From Mucilaginibacter arboris (lineage in GTDB: Bacteria; Bacteroidota; Bacteroidia; Sphingobacteriales; Sphingobacteriaceae): 64,000 bases of DNA. Each line of letters opens with the position of its first letter. Positions within the stretch are counted from its first letter, which is position 1. The translations under genes were made by a program, and so were the position numbers. The stretch spans positions 124,001 to 188,000 of the forward strand of contig NZ_WPIK01000003.1 in the NCBI RefSeq assembly GCF_009754915.1. Reading direction: 5' to 3'. A model generated the notes under the pieces. That model was not told the DNA's origin. It was given only the letters and a program-made list of their open reading frames with translations, and did not search any database. Shown here in pieces: positions 26,925-36,157 of this stretch.

Positions 26925-26979
26925 AAAAAGAGCATCCGCAATAAAAGCGATGCTCTTTTTATGCCGGTAAAAACAGTAT
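26925..26979 (-). terminator. Terminator of aminopeptidase gene with adjacent second-form word
   Basis: AAAAAGAGCATC (26925-26936) pairs with GATGCTCTTTTT (26949-26960), and the minus strand has a T run after the stem. TAAAAACAGTAT (26968-26979) lies between the hairpin and the aminopeptidase stop. Confidence 0.75.
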
Positions 26980-26981
26980 GG

Positions 26982-29498
26982 TTATTTAGCCGCTTTTATT
27001 TCGTCTATCGCTTTGGCAATATAATCTGCCTGGGCATCTAACTGAGTTTTTAAAGCTGCATCCGCGTTTTTCGCCTGGTTTTGCTTTTGTGCTTTCAATT
27101 CACCCAGCATGCCCATTACATATTGGTCAACCCCGTATTGCTTGTATTGAATGGCCAGTTTCTTAAAAGCATCTACACGCGTGTTTACTTGTTGTGTATC
27201 GTTTATTTTGCCTAACATCGAAATGTAACCTTGCATTACATTAAACTTTGCCTGCGGGCCAGCTTCATTAAAAGCTTTGGTAACAAAAGGCAGTTCTGCT
27301 TCAGATCCTTTAGTAGTATAAAGCATTACGATTGATTGTGTTAGCGTGCCTTTGTTGTCTTTCTCCAAACCCTTTGCGAGTTTTAAGGCATCGTCTGGAT
27401 TTTGGACAGCTAATGCATTTAAAGCTGCACCTTGTACAGCGTAAGACTGGCTGTTTAAAGCATTTCTAAACAAGGTTAAATCAGCAGGATTTTTTAGTTT
27501 ACCTAAAGCTATTATCGCTGCAGCTTTTACTGTATTGTTCGGGTCATTGCGGGTAATGTTGGTTAATTCTGGCAGCGCGGCTTGTTTAACCTCATCGCTG
27601 TTGAGGTTTACATTCCGGATAGCCAAAGTGCGTAAACCGTAATATTTATCTTTTAACGCAGCTAATATTACTTTGCGTGCCCCGGCATCGCCTTGTTTGC
27701 CCATTAAAGCATTCATCGCTTCCCAGCGGTCTAAATACAAAGGCGCATTAAAGTATTGAAATACAAATTCTTCGTTGGTTTTATTATCTGTTTTTTGGGC
27801 GAGGAGAACTTTATCGCCATCAACATTAACCAGGTTGGGTTTAGATGCAAGTTTAAAAGAAAGTGTATCTGCTTTATCCTTCATCCAAACCTGCCGCCGT
27901 TCTTTCTTTCCGGTAACGTAAAAATCAATTGCCATGGGCAAGGTAAAAGTTTGTCCGCTTTGCGTTTGGTTCAGGTAAACAAATTGTGTTTTGCTGGCCT
28001 CGTCCCATTTGTAATCGATCTTTAGTTCCGGATGGCCAGCGCCGTAATACCATTGGTTAAAAAACCAGTTTAAATCTTTACCGCTCACTTTTTCAAGCGC
28101 TAAACGAAGCTGTTGTGCTTCGCCGTTACCTAAAGCATTTTGGCGGAGGTATAAATTTAAGCCGGCAAAAAAAGCATCTTCACCCAGGTAATTGCGCAAC
28201 ATATTTAAAATGCAGCCGCCTTTTTGATAGGTTACCACATCAAACATATCTTCCTTGTCCGCATAATGAAAACGGACCAGGTTTTTTGTACGGGCGTCTC
28301 TGGAATTAAGATAAGCAAGCCGGTTTTCGTTGATATGTGCGCCGCCTTCATCTTTTCCATAGCGATGTTCCGCCCAAAGCGTTTCGCTGAAATCAGCAAA
28401 AGATTCGTTCACCGTTAAATTGCTCCAGCTTTCGGTCGTTACATAATCACCAAACCACTGATGGAAAAGTTCGTGTGCGATGGTACTTTCGCCCTGGCTG
28501 TAATTACCGTCTAACATTTCGCGGGCTGTTTTCTGCACATATTCGCCGTGTAAAGTAGCTGTGGTATTTTCCATCGCGCCGCTTACGTAATCGCGTACCA
28601 CAATCTGACTGTACTTATTCCAGGGGAAATCCAGCCCTAACTTTTGCGAATAAAAACCGATCAGCTCCGGTGTAAAACCAAAGATTTGTTTGGCAAAAGG
28701 GGCATAAGCAGGCTCTAAATAATAGTTTACTTCTTTATCCTTCCATTTGTCTTTATAGATCTTAAAATCGCCAACGGCCATCATAAATAAATAAGGCGCG
28801 TTCGGTTTGTCCATTTTCCAGGTATCGGTGCGTAAACCATCTCCGGCAGGTTTTTGGGAGATGAGTTTTCCGTTAGAAAGCGTAACATATTTGGAAGGGA
28901 CCGTCATGCTGATCTCTTGCAGCGTTTTCTGGTCCGGCTTATCAATCGTTGGAAACCATGCTGATGAACTTTCGGTTTCGCCCTGCGTCCAGATCTGGAT
29001 GGGTTTGTTTTTATCCGCACCATTTGAATTGATAAAATACAAGCCTTTGGCATCATTAATGGCTGCGCTGCCTTTTACTTTTAACTCGTCAGGCTTGGCC
29101 GTATAACTTAAATATAAAGTATAGTTTTCTGCGGAAGTGTATTTTTTATCGAGGCTGATTTTTAGTTGCAAACTATCGTAAACGTATTTTAATGGAATGT
29201 TTTTACCATTTTTTACAACAGAAATATTGCTGATATCCATTCCTTTAGCATCTAAAGTCAAAGAATCTGTTGGATAAAAATGTGGTTTTAGTGTAACCCA
29301 TTCTTTTCCATAGAGATAATGTTTGGCATAATCAAAACGGACATCGAGTTTTGTATTGACCAGGTCATTAATTTTTGTGGGCGTGGCGCGGTAGATTTTT
29401 AAGGCAGGATTATCAGCGGGCGTTTGTGCATTCGTTACTGATGCAATAAAGCAGGCCAATCCAAAAACGAAAGATATTTTATGAGGATTACAGATCAT
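26982..29498 (-). CDS. M1-family metallo-aminopeptidase, secreted
   Basis: This 838-residue protein begins with a signal peptide (about 1-24, ending VTNAQ). The N-terminal beta domain precedes the catalytic domain with the GAMEN exopeptidase motif (307-311) and the zinc motif HELFH (342-346) with Glu365 in NESFADF. The C-terminal third is helical with HEAT-like repeats (near 590-830; ALGKLKNPADLTL). M1 enzymes remove N-terminal residues from peptides; secretion suggests peptide feeding in the periplasm or outside. It is a single gene, divergent from the toxin-antitoxin cluster. Confidence 0.93.
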   Translation of the reverse strand: MICNPHKISFVFGLACFIASVTNAQTPADNPALKIYRATPTKINDLVNTKLDVRFDYAKHYLYGKEWVTLKPHFYPTDSLTLDAKGMDISNISVVKNGKNIPLKYVYDSLQLKISLDKKYTSAENYTLYLSYTAKPDELKVKGSAAINDAKGLYFINSNGADKNKPIQIWTQGETESSSAWFPTIDKPDQKTLQEISMTVPSKYVTLSNGKLISQKPAGDGLRTDTWKMDKPNAPYLFMMAVGDFKIYKDKWKDKEVNYYLEPAYAPFAKQIFGFTPELIGFYSQKLGLDFPWNKYSQIVVRDYVSGAMENTTATLHGEYVQKTAREMLDGNYSQGESTIAHELFHQWFGDYVTTESWSNLTVNESFADFSETLWAEHRYGKDEGGAHINENRLAYLNSRDARTKNLVRFHYADKEDMFDVVTYQKGGCILNMLRNYLGEDAFFAGLNLYLRQNALGNGEAQQLRLALEKVSGKDLNWFFNQWYYGAGHPELKIDYKWDEASKTQFVYLNQTQSGQTFTLPMAIDFYVTGKKERRQVWMKDKADTLSFKLASKPNLVNVDGDKVLLAQKTDNKTNEEFVFQYFNAPLYLDRWEAMNALMGKQGDAGARKVILAALKDKYYGLRTLAIRNVNLNSDEVKQAALPELTNITRNDPNNTVKAAAIIALGKLKNPADLTLFRNALNSQSYAVQGAALNALAVQNPDDALKLAKGLEKDNKGTLTQSIVMLYTTKGSEAELPFVTKAFNEAGPQAKFNVMQGYISMLGKINDTQQVNTRVDAFKKLAIQYKQYGVDQYVMGMLGELKAQKQNQAKNADAALKTQLDAQADYIAKAIDEIKAAK

Positions 29499-29567
29499 TT
29501 TGCAATTAAAGTTGAGTTATTTATAGTTTGTAAATTTACATTCCTTCGGGCAATAAAGTATAATCGT

Positions 29568-29575
29568 TAAATTTG
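29568..29575 (+). promoter_or_regulatory. -7 box before toxin-antitoxin pair 1
   Basis: TAAATTTG lies 14 bases before the antitoxin ATG. Equivalent boxes TAATTTTG (30221-30228) and TAAGTTTG (30874-30881) precede pairs 2 and 3. No clear -33 TTG is seen at the expected distance. Confidence 0.35.
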
Positions 29576-29589
29576 AATAAACGTAAGGT

Positions 29590-29850
29590 ATGGAAACTTC
29601 AGAAATAAAGAAAAAACTGCACGATTATATAGAATCCGCAGAAGAAGAAAAAATAAAAGCGATCTATACGGTTTTGGAGCGTGATATGGAAAGCCTTTAC
29701 AGCCATTGGGACGATCCGAAATTTGTGGCAGAAATGGACAGCAGGATGAAAGAATTAGAGGATGGAACGGTAAAAGGAATACCAATGGAAGAATTTTTTG
29801 CGAAATCAAGAAAATATCTTGAGGATTTAAAGCAAAAAGATGCTGTATAA
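29590..29850 (+). CDS. Antitoxin of toxin-antitoxin pair 1
   Basis: This 86-residue acidic protein begins METSEIKKKLHDYIESAEEE, followed by KIKAIYTVLERDMESLY. It overlaps the toxin gene by 11 bases (ATGCTGTATAA), the usual coupling. The N-terminal 60 residues are shared with antitoxins 2 and 3; the C-terminal 25 (MEEFFAKSRKYLEDLKQKDA) are its own and probably contact the toxin. It likely neutralises the RelE/ParE toxin and represses the pair. Confidence 0.8.
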   Translation: METSEIKKKLHDYIESAEEEKIKAIYTVLERDMESLYSHWDDPKFVAEMDSRMKELEDGTVKGIPMEEFFAKSRKYLEDLKQKDAV

Positions 29851-30139
29851 GCTCGTTGTCCTTCCAAAAGCCGACAACGAATATTACAATGCTCTAAATT
29901 GGTATGGTTTACAGCAAAATGATTTGCCTGCAAAATTTGCAGCAGATGTAGAAATTTCTATCGGTAGCGTTTTACGAAATCCGGAGAGTTACCAGCAATT
30001 TAAAAGAGGTTATCGCCAGGCTTTGATGGAAAAGTTTCCTTACTTTATCATTTATTCCATCAACAAAAAAGAAGAAGTAATAACGATTGTTTCCATTTTC
30101 CATACCAGCCGCCATCCAAAACAAAAATTCAGGGAATAA
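29840..30139 (+). CDS. RelE/ParE-family toxin of pair 1
   Basis: The toxin has 99 residues. The N-terminal helix pair (ADNEYYNALNWYGLQQNDLP) is followed by NPESYQQFKRGYRQALMEKF and a strand-rich end YFIIYSINKKEEVITIVSIF ahead of HTSRHPKQKF. From GYRQALMEKF onward it is identical to toxin 2 apart from the last residue, while the N-terminal half is quite different. The target (ribosome or gyrase) cannot be told. Confidence 0.85.
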   Translation: MLYKLVVLPKADNEYYNALNWYGLQQNDLPAKFAADVEISIGSVLRNPESYQQFKRGYRQALMEKFPYFIIYSINKKEEVITIVSIFHTSRHPKQKFRE

Positions 30140-30183
30140 AAAATCCGGTAAGCCTGAATTGGTCAAAATAGATTTTATGCCGG

Positions 30184-30195
30184 TAAAAGAAGCAT
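30184..30195 (+). repeat. Repeat word in the spacer between pairs 1 and 2
   Basis: TAAAAGAAGCAT in the context TTTTATGCCGGTAAAAGAAG. A matching copy (30837-30848) lies in the spacer between pairs 2 and 3, because the whole spacer is duplicated. Confidence 0.7.
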
Positions 30196-30243
30196 CGGCA
30201 CAACAGATCAAAATAATGTTTAATTTTGAGTAAAACACAGTTT

Positions 30244-30504
30244 ATGGAAACCTCAGAAATCAGGAAAAAGCTGCAAGATTACATTGCCTCCGCAGAAGAA
30301 GAAAAAATAAAAGCTATTTATACCGTTTTGGAGAGTGATATCGAAAGCGTTTACGATCATTGGGACGACCCGGAATTTGTGGCAGAAATGGACAGCAGGA
30401 TGAAAGAAATTGAAGATGGGACGGTAAAGACGGTTTCTATGGAAGAAATGTTTTTGCACCTGGATAACCGGATATCAGGTTTAAAACCCAAGCATGTCGT
30501 TTAA
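30244..30504 (+). CDS. Antitoxin of toxin-antitoxin pair 2
   Basis: This 86-residue antitoxin starts at the ATG at 30244. An in-frame TTG at 30226 is part of the TAATTTTG promoter box and is rejected. Its first 175 bases differ from antitoxin 3 at only about five positions, while the C-terminal part (VKTVSMEEMFLHLDNRISGL) is unique. It overlaps toxin 2 by 11 bases. Confidence 0.8.
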   Translation: METSEIRKKLQDYIASAEEEKIKAIYTVLESDIESVYDHWDDPEFVAEMDSRMKEIEDGTVKTVSMEEMFLHLDNRISGLKPKHVV

Positions 30505-30793
30505 AATTGAAACATCTCCTAAAGCAATAAAAGAACTTGATAAAGCGGCAGATTGGTATGCAGAACAGCAGGATGGATTAGCGGAATTGTTTAGTAATTA
30601 TTTCAAGAAAGAAGTACTGAATATTCTGAATTTGCCAGAAAGTTACCCAAAGGCCAAAAGAGGTTATCGCCAGGCTTTAATGGAAAAGTTTCCATATTTT
30701 ATCATTTATTCCATCAACAAAAAAGAAGAAGTAATAACGATTGTTTCCATTTTTCATACCAGCCGCCATCCAAAACAAAAATTCAGGAAATAA
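30494..30793 (+). CDS. RelE/ParE-family toxin of pair 2
   Basis: This 99-residue toxin has its own N-terminal half (ETSPKAIKELDKAADWYAEQ, then LAELFSNYFKKEVLNILNLP). The C-terminal half from RGYRQALMEKF is the same as in toxin 1, and its DNA (30660-30793) differs from toxin 1 at only a few positions. The junction suggests recent recombination or conversion between pairs. Confidence 0.85.
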   Translation: MSFKIETSPKAIKELDKAADWYAEQQDGLAELFSNYFKKEVLNILNLPESYPKAKRGYRQALMEKFPYFIIYSINKKEEVITIVSIFHTSRHPKQKFRK

Positions 30794-30896
30794 AAAATCC
30801 GGCAAAACCAATTGGTCGAAATAGATTTTATGCCGATAAAAGAAGCATCGGCAAAACAGATCAAAATAATGTTTAAGTTTGAGTAAAACACAGTTT

Positions 30897-31157
30897 ATGG
30901 AAACCTCAGAAATCAGGAAAAAGCTGCAAGATTACATTGCCTCCGCAGAAGAAGAAAAAATAAAAGCTATTTATACCGTTTTGGAGAGTGATATCGAAAG
31001 CGTTTACGATCATTCGGACGACCCGGAATTTGTGGCAGAAATGGACAGCAGGGTGAAGGAAATTGAAGACGGGACTGCTGTGCTGCTGACATGGGAAGAA
31101 GTGATGTCAAATGCAAAAATGATCATAGAAAACGCTAAGCAAAAAAGTGCCGTATAA
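30897..31157 (+). CDS. Antitoxin of toxin-antitoxin pair 3
   Basis: This 86-residue antitoxin starts at the ATG at 30897 (the TTG at 30879 lies in the promoter box). Residues 1-57 match antitoxin 2 except for a Trp to Ser and a Met to Val change; after EIEDGT the sequence (AVLLTWEEVMSNAKMIIENA) is unrelated to it. The break falls where the toxin-binding tail should begin. Confidence 0.8.
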   Translation: METSEIRKKLQDYIASAEEEKIKAIYTVLESDIESVYDHSDDPEFVAEMDSRVKEIEDGTAVLLTWEEVMSNAKMIIENAKQKSAV

Positions 31158-31446
31158 AATTAGAACGCTTAATAAGGCTAATAGAGAACTTGTTGAAGCT
31201 TTAAAATGGTATATCGACCAGCAAGATGACTTAGCTTCTAAATTTTTAGAGCAATTTGAAAAAGATGCAAAAGCTATTTCAATCAATCCAGAAAGTTATC
31301 CTTTAGTAAAAAAGAATTTTAGGCAAGCTCCTATGGCAAAGTTTCCCTATGTTATTCTCTATTCGATCCAAAAAAAGGAAGAAGCTGTAAATATTGTTTC
31401 CATTTTCCACACAAGCCAACATCCAAAACGAAAGTTCAGGAAATAA
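31147..31446 (+). CDS. RelE/ParE-family toxin of pair 3
   Basis: This 99-residue toxin starts with GTG at 31147, overlapping the antitoxin end by 11 bases. It keeps the family pattern (NRELVEALKWYIDQQDDLAS, FRQAPMAKFPYVILYSIQKK, FHTSQHPKRKF) but differs from toxins 1 and 2 along its whole length, so only its antitoxin's N-terminal part was homogenised. Confidence 0.85.
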   Translation: MPYKIRTLNKANRELVEALKWYIDQQDDLASKFLEQFEKDAKAISINPESYPLVKKNFRQAPMAKFPYVILYSIQKKEEAVNIVSIFHTSQHPKRKFRK

Positions 31447-31490
31447 AAAATCCGGTAAATTTACTTCACCGGACCTCAATTTTATATCGA

Positions 31491-31502
31491 TAAAAATAGC
31501 AT
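31491..31502 (+). repeat. Variant repeat word at the bacilliredoxin stop codon
   Basis: TAAAAATAGCAT, a third form of the word, ends on the first base of the TGA stop of the bacilliredoxin gene (read on the other strand). Confidence 0.5.
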
Positions 31503-31912
31503 CAGCAATACTGATCGAAAGCGTGGGCCAAATTATCAGCGATCATTTGTGCCGGGCGTCCTTCAATCTGATGGCGTTCTATGATATGCACTAATTTTCC
31601 GTCTTTAAACAAAGCCATAGAAGGCGAAGATGGCGGGTAAGGCAGCATATAATCACGCGCTGCATCAACCGCATCTTTTTCCATTCCGGCAAAAACGGTT
31701 ACAAATTTATTAGGCACTTTGCCGTTTTGTGTTGCCATTTTAGCCGCAGGGCGCGCATTGGCAGCCGCACAACCACAAACAGAATTAACCATTACAAAAG
31801 TAGTCCCTTCGGTTTCAATGGCGTTTTTTACTTCCTCGGCAGTTCTTAATTCCTGAAAGCCAACTCTGGTCAGATCTTCCCGCATTGGGGCAACTAAATA
31901 TTCTGGGTACAT
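31502..31912 (-). CDS. Bacilliredoxin BrxA/BrxB family
   Basis: From the ATG at 31910-31912 the protein has 136 residues, starting MYPEYLVAPMREDL as in the family. The thioredoxin-like fold carries the CGC motif (46-48, NSVCGCAAANARP). Bacilliredoxins remove bacillithiol from protein mixed disulfides. A YpdA-type bacillithiol disulfide reductase is encoded at 58282-59256, which supports use of bacillithiol in this organism. A longer frame upstream adds nine residues without support. Confidence 0.9.
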   Translation of the reverse strand: MYPEYLVAPMREDLTRVGFQELRTAEEVKNAIETEGTTFVMVNSVCGCAAANARPAAKMATQNGKVPNKFVTVFAGMEKDAVDAARDYMLPYPPSSPSMALFKDGKLVHIIERHQIEGRPAQMIADNLAHAFDQYC

Positions 31913-32040
31913 TTTTATTGTCTTTTTAAATCTGTACAAAACTAATCAATTCAAATTGTAAGCACCAAATCGTGTAAAATCTTAACACAGAACTGACAAC
32001 GTTGCCAAAGCTATTTTTTAGAATATCGTTTTTTTATAAC

Positions 32041-32065
32041 TATTTTTGCACGATAAAAGAAGCAT
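32041..32065 (+). promoter_or_regulatory. ahcY promoter -7 box and leader repeat word
   Basis: TATTTTTG (32041-32048) fits the Bacteroidota -7 box. Directly after it lies GATAAAAGAAGCAT (32052-32065), and the ATG follows 2 bases later at 32068. The purine-rich AAAAGAAG is placed where a ribosome binding site would be. Confidence 0.45.
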
Positions 32066-32067
32066 TT

Positions 32068-33381
<1,314 letters not shown>

Positions 33382-33503
33382 GATTTTAGGTTTGGTATCT
33401 GGTATTTAGTTTCAAGTACCAAGTATTAACTATTAAGTATCAGGAAATGGCTTCTAATTTTGGAGCCATTTTTGTTTTAAATCAAAAGCACTAACTTTAT
33501 AAA

Positions 33504-33725
33504 ATGCAACGAACTTATCGTGTATTGTTAACTCCAGAAGCGGAAGGTGGATTTTCTGTTTCAGTTCCGGCTTTGCCTGGTTGTTTTACACAAGGTGAAA
33601 CCATTGAAGAAGCTATGGAAATGGCAAAAGAAGCTATTAGTTTATATATTGAAAGTTTAGAATTGGACGCTGAAATTGTACCCGATGATAGCAAGACACT
33701 GGAGTATTCTTTAACACTCGTCTAA
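33504..33725 (+). CDS. hicB: HicB-family antitoxin
   Basis: This 73-residue protein has the HicB core: YRVLLTPEAEGGFSVSVPAL, then PGCFTQGETIEEAMEMAKEA and LYIESL. HicB neutralises the HicA mRNA interferase. Here the order is hicB then hicA, and the hicA start overlaps the hicB stop (TAATG). The hicA gene is broken, so this antitoxin has no intact local partner. Confidence 0.85.
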   Translation: MQRTYRVLLTPEAEGGFSVSVPALPGCFTQGETIEEAMEMAKEAISLYIESLELDAEIVPDDSKTLEYSLTLV

Positions 33726-33931
33726 TGAAATCTTATACTCCCAAGTAAATTGTTGATATATTTCTGAAAAACGGATTTGAATTAATAAGATCAAAAGGAA
33801 GCCACCAGATTTTTATGAATAAAGAAACCGGCTTGCGTACAGTTGTGCCTATGCACAGTAAAGATTTTTAAAAAAGAACCTTGCATGGCATATTAAAACA
33901 AGCAGGAATTGATCCAGAAAAACTTGATTAA
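33725..33931 (+). pseudogene. hicA: Degraded HicA toxin gene
   Basis: The frame from ATG 33725 reads MKSYTPK, stop (TAA 33746-33748), IVDIFLKNGFELIRSKGSHQ, IFMNKETGLRTVVPMHSKDF, stop (TAA 33869-33871), KRTLHGILKQAGIDPEKLD, then the end. This is a complete HicA with the family's GSH motif and VVP(M)H segment, interrupted by two TAA codons that each need one base change from a sense codon. The toxin is very probably inactive. Confidence 0.85.
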
Positions 33932-33950
33932 ACATTGATTTATAAATGAA

Positions 33951-34238
33951 GTTGTTTAAACTTTTTTTCTGGCCCTTTTTTTTGGGGCCGATGCTTCTTT
34001 TATCAGCTAAAAATACTGGTCATTAAATTTTGATTTTTTAGGTCGATGCTTCTTTTATCACCTAAAAATGTTAACCATTGCTTTTTGATTTACTAAAGAC
34101 CTATAAGGTTTTCAAAACCTTATAGGTCTTTAGTGATTAAATGTAAACACCAATTTTACCCGGTAAAAGAAGCATGGGCACCAAATGTGAGCATGCCAAA
34201 GGATCAAATTTAAATTGGTACCAAAAAGTTTAAACAAC
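33951..34238. repeat. Fold-back element, copy B (288 bp)
   Basis: The outer arms GTTGTTTAAACTTTTT (33951-33966) and AAAAAGTTTAAACAAC (34223-34238) are exact reverse complements. Inside are repeat words at 33991-34002 and 34046-34057 (minus) and 34164-34175 (plus), and a separate 43-base palindrome. The right flank GGGCACCAAATGTGAGCATG matches copies A and C. It begins 20 bases after the dead hicA. Confidence 0.75.
34092..34134. repeat. 43-base perfect palindrome inside copy B
   Basis: Arms 34092-34112 and 34114-34134 are exact reverse complements around a single C; each contains ACCTATAAGGTTTT. It could act as a bidirectional terminator or be a second repeat family inserted into the loop of copy B. 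Confidence 0.8.
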
Positions 34239-34301
34239 CTGAATATATCTTTGAATAGCCACTTCTAAAAAGTGGGTTTTTATTTTGAATTACTATTGTC
34301 A

Positions 34302-34318
34302 ATGCTTCTTTTATGACC
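34302..34318. repeat. Repeat word containing the start codon of the next gene
   Basis: ATGCTTCTTTTATGACC includes the ATG (34313-34315) that begins the outer membrane protein gene. A TATTTTG box lies about 25 bases upstream. Confidence 0.6.
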
Positions 34319-35170
34319 ATAAAATTTACTTTATTAGTTGTTTTTTATTTTGGATTGACCTTCCAGACTTTCAGTCAGGACCTTCCAAAAACACAAAAAC
34401 CAATTAAACAACGCTACAATCTGTTTCATCCAACACCCAAAGATTCTTTGCGTTCTTTTGATCCCGACCGGCCTAATATTACCGAATCGCCTTACACCGT
34501 TGATGCCGGGCACATCCAGTACGAAGCAGATTTTTTGCGTTATGAATTTAAAACAACCGAAGAAAGTAAGGAACATGCGTTACTTTACAATTATTTTAAT
34601 GTTAAACTTGGATTGACGAACAGTATTGCGCTGCAGCTATTGGTCCAAACTTATGCCCATCAAAATACCGAACAACTCAACACCCATGAAAAAACAAGCG
34701 ATGCTGGTTTCGGTGATTTAACGCTTCGTTTAAAGAAGAATTTTCTGGGCAATGATGGTAATGTTTCACTTGCCGTCATCCCATATTTAACTTTTCCAAC
34801 CAATCATTATACGGATAATTCCAGATACGAAGGCGGCATCATCGTTCCGATTATGTTTAAACTGAAAAACGACTGGCAGTTGAGTGTACAAGTGGAAGGC
34901 GACCGGCTGAAAGACGATGCCGGAAACGGTATGCACAACCAGTTGCTGCAATCTGTAAATATCACGCACCCGATTTTTAGTAAAAGCCTAAGCGCTTCTT
35001 TAGAAACCTATTACGAGTATAATTTAAAAGATCACAGCATTAACAGCTATGTCGATCCTGCTTTGCAATACCAGGTTTCCAAAGCTCTGATGTTTGATGT
35101 TGGCTTTAACCTGGGTATCCAAAAAGCTGCCGATCATGCATTGTTTGCAGGCATCGCTTTTCGCTTGTAG
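34313..35170 (+). CDS. Outer membrane beta-barrel protein, phenol MetA-like
   Basis: This 285-residue protein has a signal peptide (about 1-21, ending TFSQ) and a predicted beta-barrel rich in alternating strands (DAGHIQYEADFLRYEF, SIALQLLVQTYAHQ, LFAGIAFRL at the end). The opening DRPNITESPYTVDAGHIQYE fits the transporter group annotated as MetA-pathway of phenol degradation. What it transports is not known. It ends one base before the convergent deacetylase gene. The start codon lies inside a repeat word. Confidence 0.7.
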   Translation: MTIKFTLLVVFYFGLTFQTFSQDLPKTQKPIKQRYNLFHPTPKDSLRSFDPDRPNITESPYTVDAGHIQYEADFLRYEFKTTEESKEHALLYNYFNVKLGLTNSIALQLLVQTYAHQNTEQLNTHEKTSDAGFGDLTLRLKKNFLGNDGNVSLAVIPYLTFPTNHYTDNSRYEGGIIVPIMFKLKNDWQLSVQVEGDRLKDDAGNGMHNQLLQSVNITHPIFSKSLSASLETYYEYNLKDHSINSYVDPALQYQVSKALMFDVGFNLGIQKAADHALFAGIAFRL

Positions 35171-36157
35171 TTATTGGTATTCTTCGTCTAAACTTTCGCG
35201 CAGGTCATACAATAACCACTGCTTTTGAACCACATTTTTTTGTTCAGATTTTAACAGACTGATAAAATCGTTCACGCCAATTGGTTCATTGCCGTTGCCA
35301 TGGATCAGCACAATACTTCCCGGCAAGGCTTGCTGCCCTTTTGCCAGCCATGCATCGCTTCCAATGGGAATCAAACCAAAACCCGTAATTTCATATAGTA
35401 GTTTCGCATCCGAAACCAGTCCAGGAAACCGGAAAAATACCGAAGGTAATAAACCGTTACGCAGCATGGCCTGCTCGGTTTCCAGCACTTCGTAATTGAT
35501 ATTGGTCCCCGGTTCCAGCAAAAAGTTTTCTTTCAGCGGTTTTTTTGGATCAACGCGGTGATTGTAAGTGTGATTGACCCAGGTAATAAAAATATGTCCG
35601 TCCAGTTCCTGCTGTTTCAGCCAGTTTAAATCTGCCTCGTGGTCTTTCATCCACAAACCCGAAACCGAAATAGCAACCGGCGGATGCGGCTCCACTTTGC
35701 CGAATTCCTGGAAAACATCCGTAAAAATACGCCGGTCGAGCACTTTATGCGACGGACAAAGATCAATAGTTAAACTAATACCAGCTTCTTTCGGCATTCC
35801 TTGTACAATTCCTGCATCTTGAATGGTTGACGATTGCTTTTCGGCAGCTCTTAAAGCGTTGGTATAAGCGGTATTGCTGAAAATTTTTCGGGCTTCCCCA
35901 AGCGTTGTTGGTTTAAGCTGATAGAAGCTTGCTTCATCAACTTTAGTAGAGAGCGTTCTTGGTTCAACCAAAAGGAGCCAGGTTTTGCCCAAATCTTCAA
36001 AACGGCGGATAGCCAGCCAATTTTCTGTATTTCTTCTGGCCGAAGCATAATAGGTTTCGTAATTATGGATGGCTTTAAAAGTTGGAATTTGGACCGATGC
36101 TTCTTTTACCGGTAAAAAAAGAGTGAGCAGGATGAGGAGTGCGGGTTTGAGTGGCAT
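35171..36157 (-). CDS. Polysaccharide deacetylase-family protein, secreted
   Basis: This 328-residue protein has an N-terminal hydrophobic signal (MPLKPALLILLTLFLP). NodB-type motifs are only partly kept: the first reads SLTIDLCPSH, with Leu where the family has the second, metal-binding Asp; the second, HTYNH, is intact; RFPGLVS and IHGNG correspond to later motifs. Activity on a carbohydrate is thus uncertain. A sense copy of the repeat word (36097-36108) encodes VKEAS at the end of the signal region, where an Ala-rich cleavage site would be expected. Confidence 0.7.
   Translation of the reverse strand: MPLKPALLILLTLFLPVKEASVQIPTFKAIHNYETYYASARRNTENWLAIRRFEDLGKTWLLLVEPRTLSTKVDEASFYQLKPTTLGEARKIFSNTAYTNALRAAEKQSSTIQDAGIVQGMPKEAGISLTIDLCPSHKVLDRRIFTDVFQEFGKVEPHPPVAISVSGLWMKDHEADLNWLKQQELDGHIFITWVNHTYNHRVDPKKPLKENFLLEPGTNINYEVLETEQAMLRNGLLPSVFFRFPGLVSDAKLLYEITGFGLIPIGSDAWLAKGQQALPGSIVLIHGNGNEPIGVNDFISLLKSEQKNVVQKQWLLYDLRESLDEEYQ

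Noticed and set aside
30226-30243. TTG starts that extend antitoxins 2 and 3 by six residues (30226, 30879)
   Set aside because: Both TTG codons are part of TAnnTTTG promoter boxes, and antitoxin 1 starts at the equivalent METSEI.
32002-32067. TTG start extending ahcY by 22 residues
   Set aside because: It lies upstream of the likely -7 box, and the extension is not part of the family.
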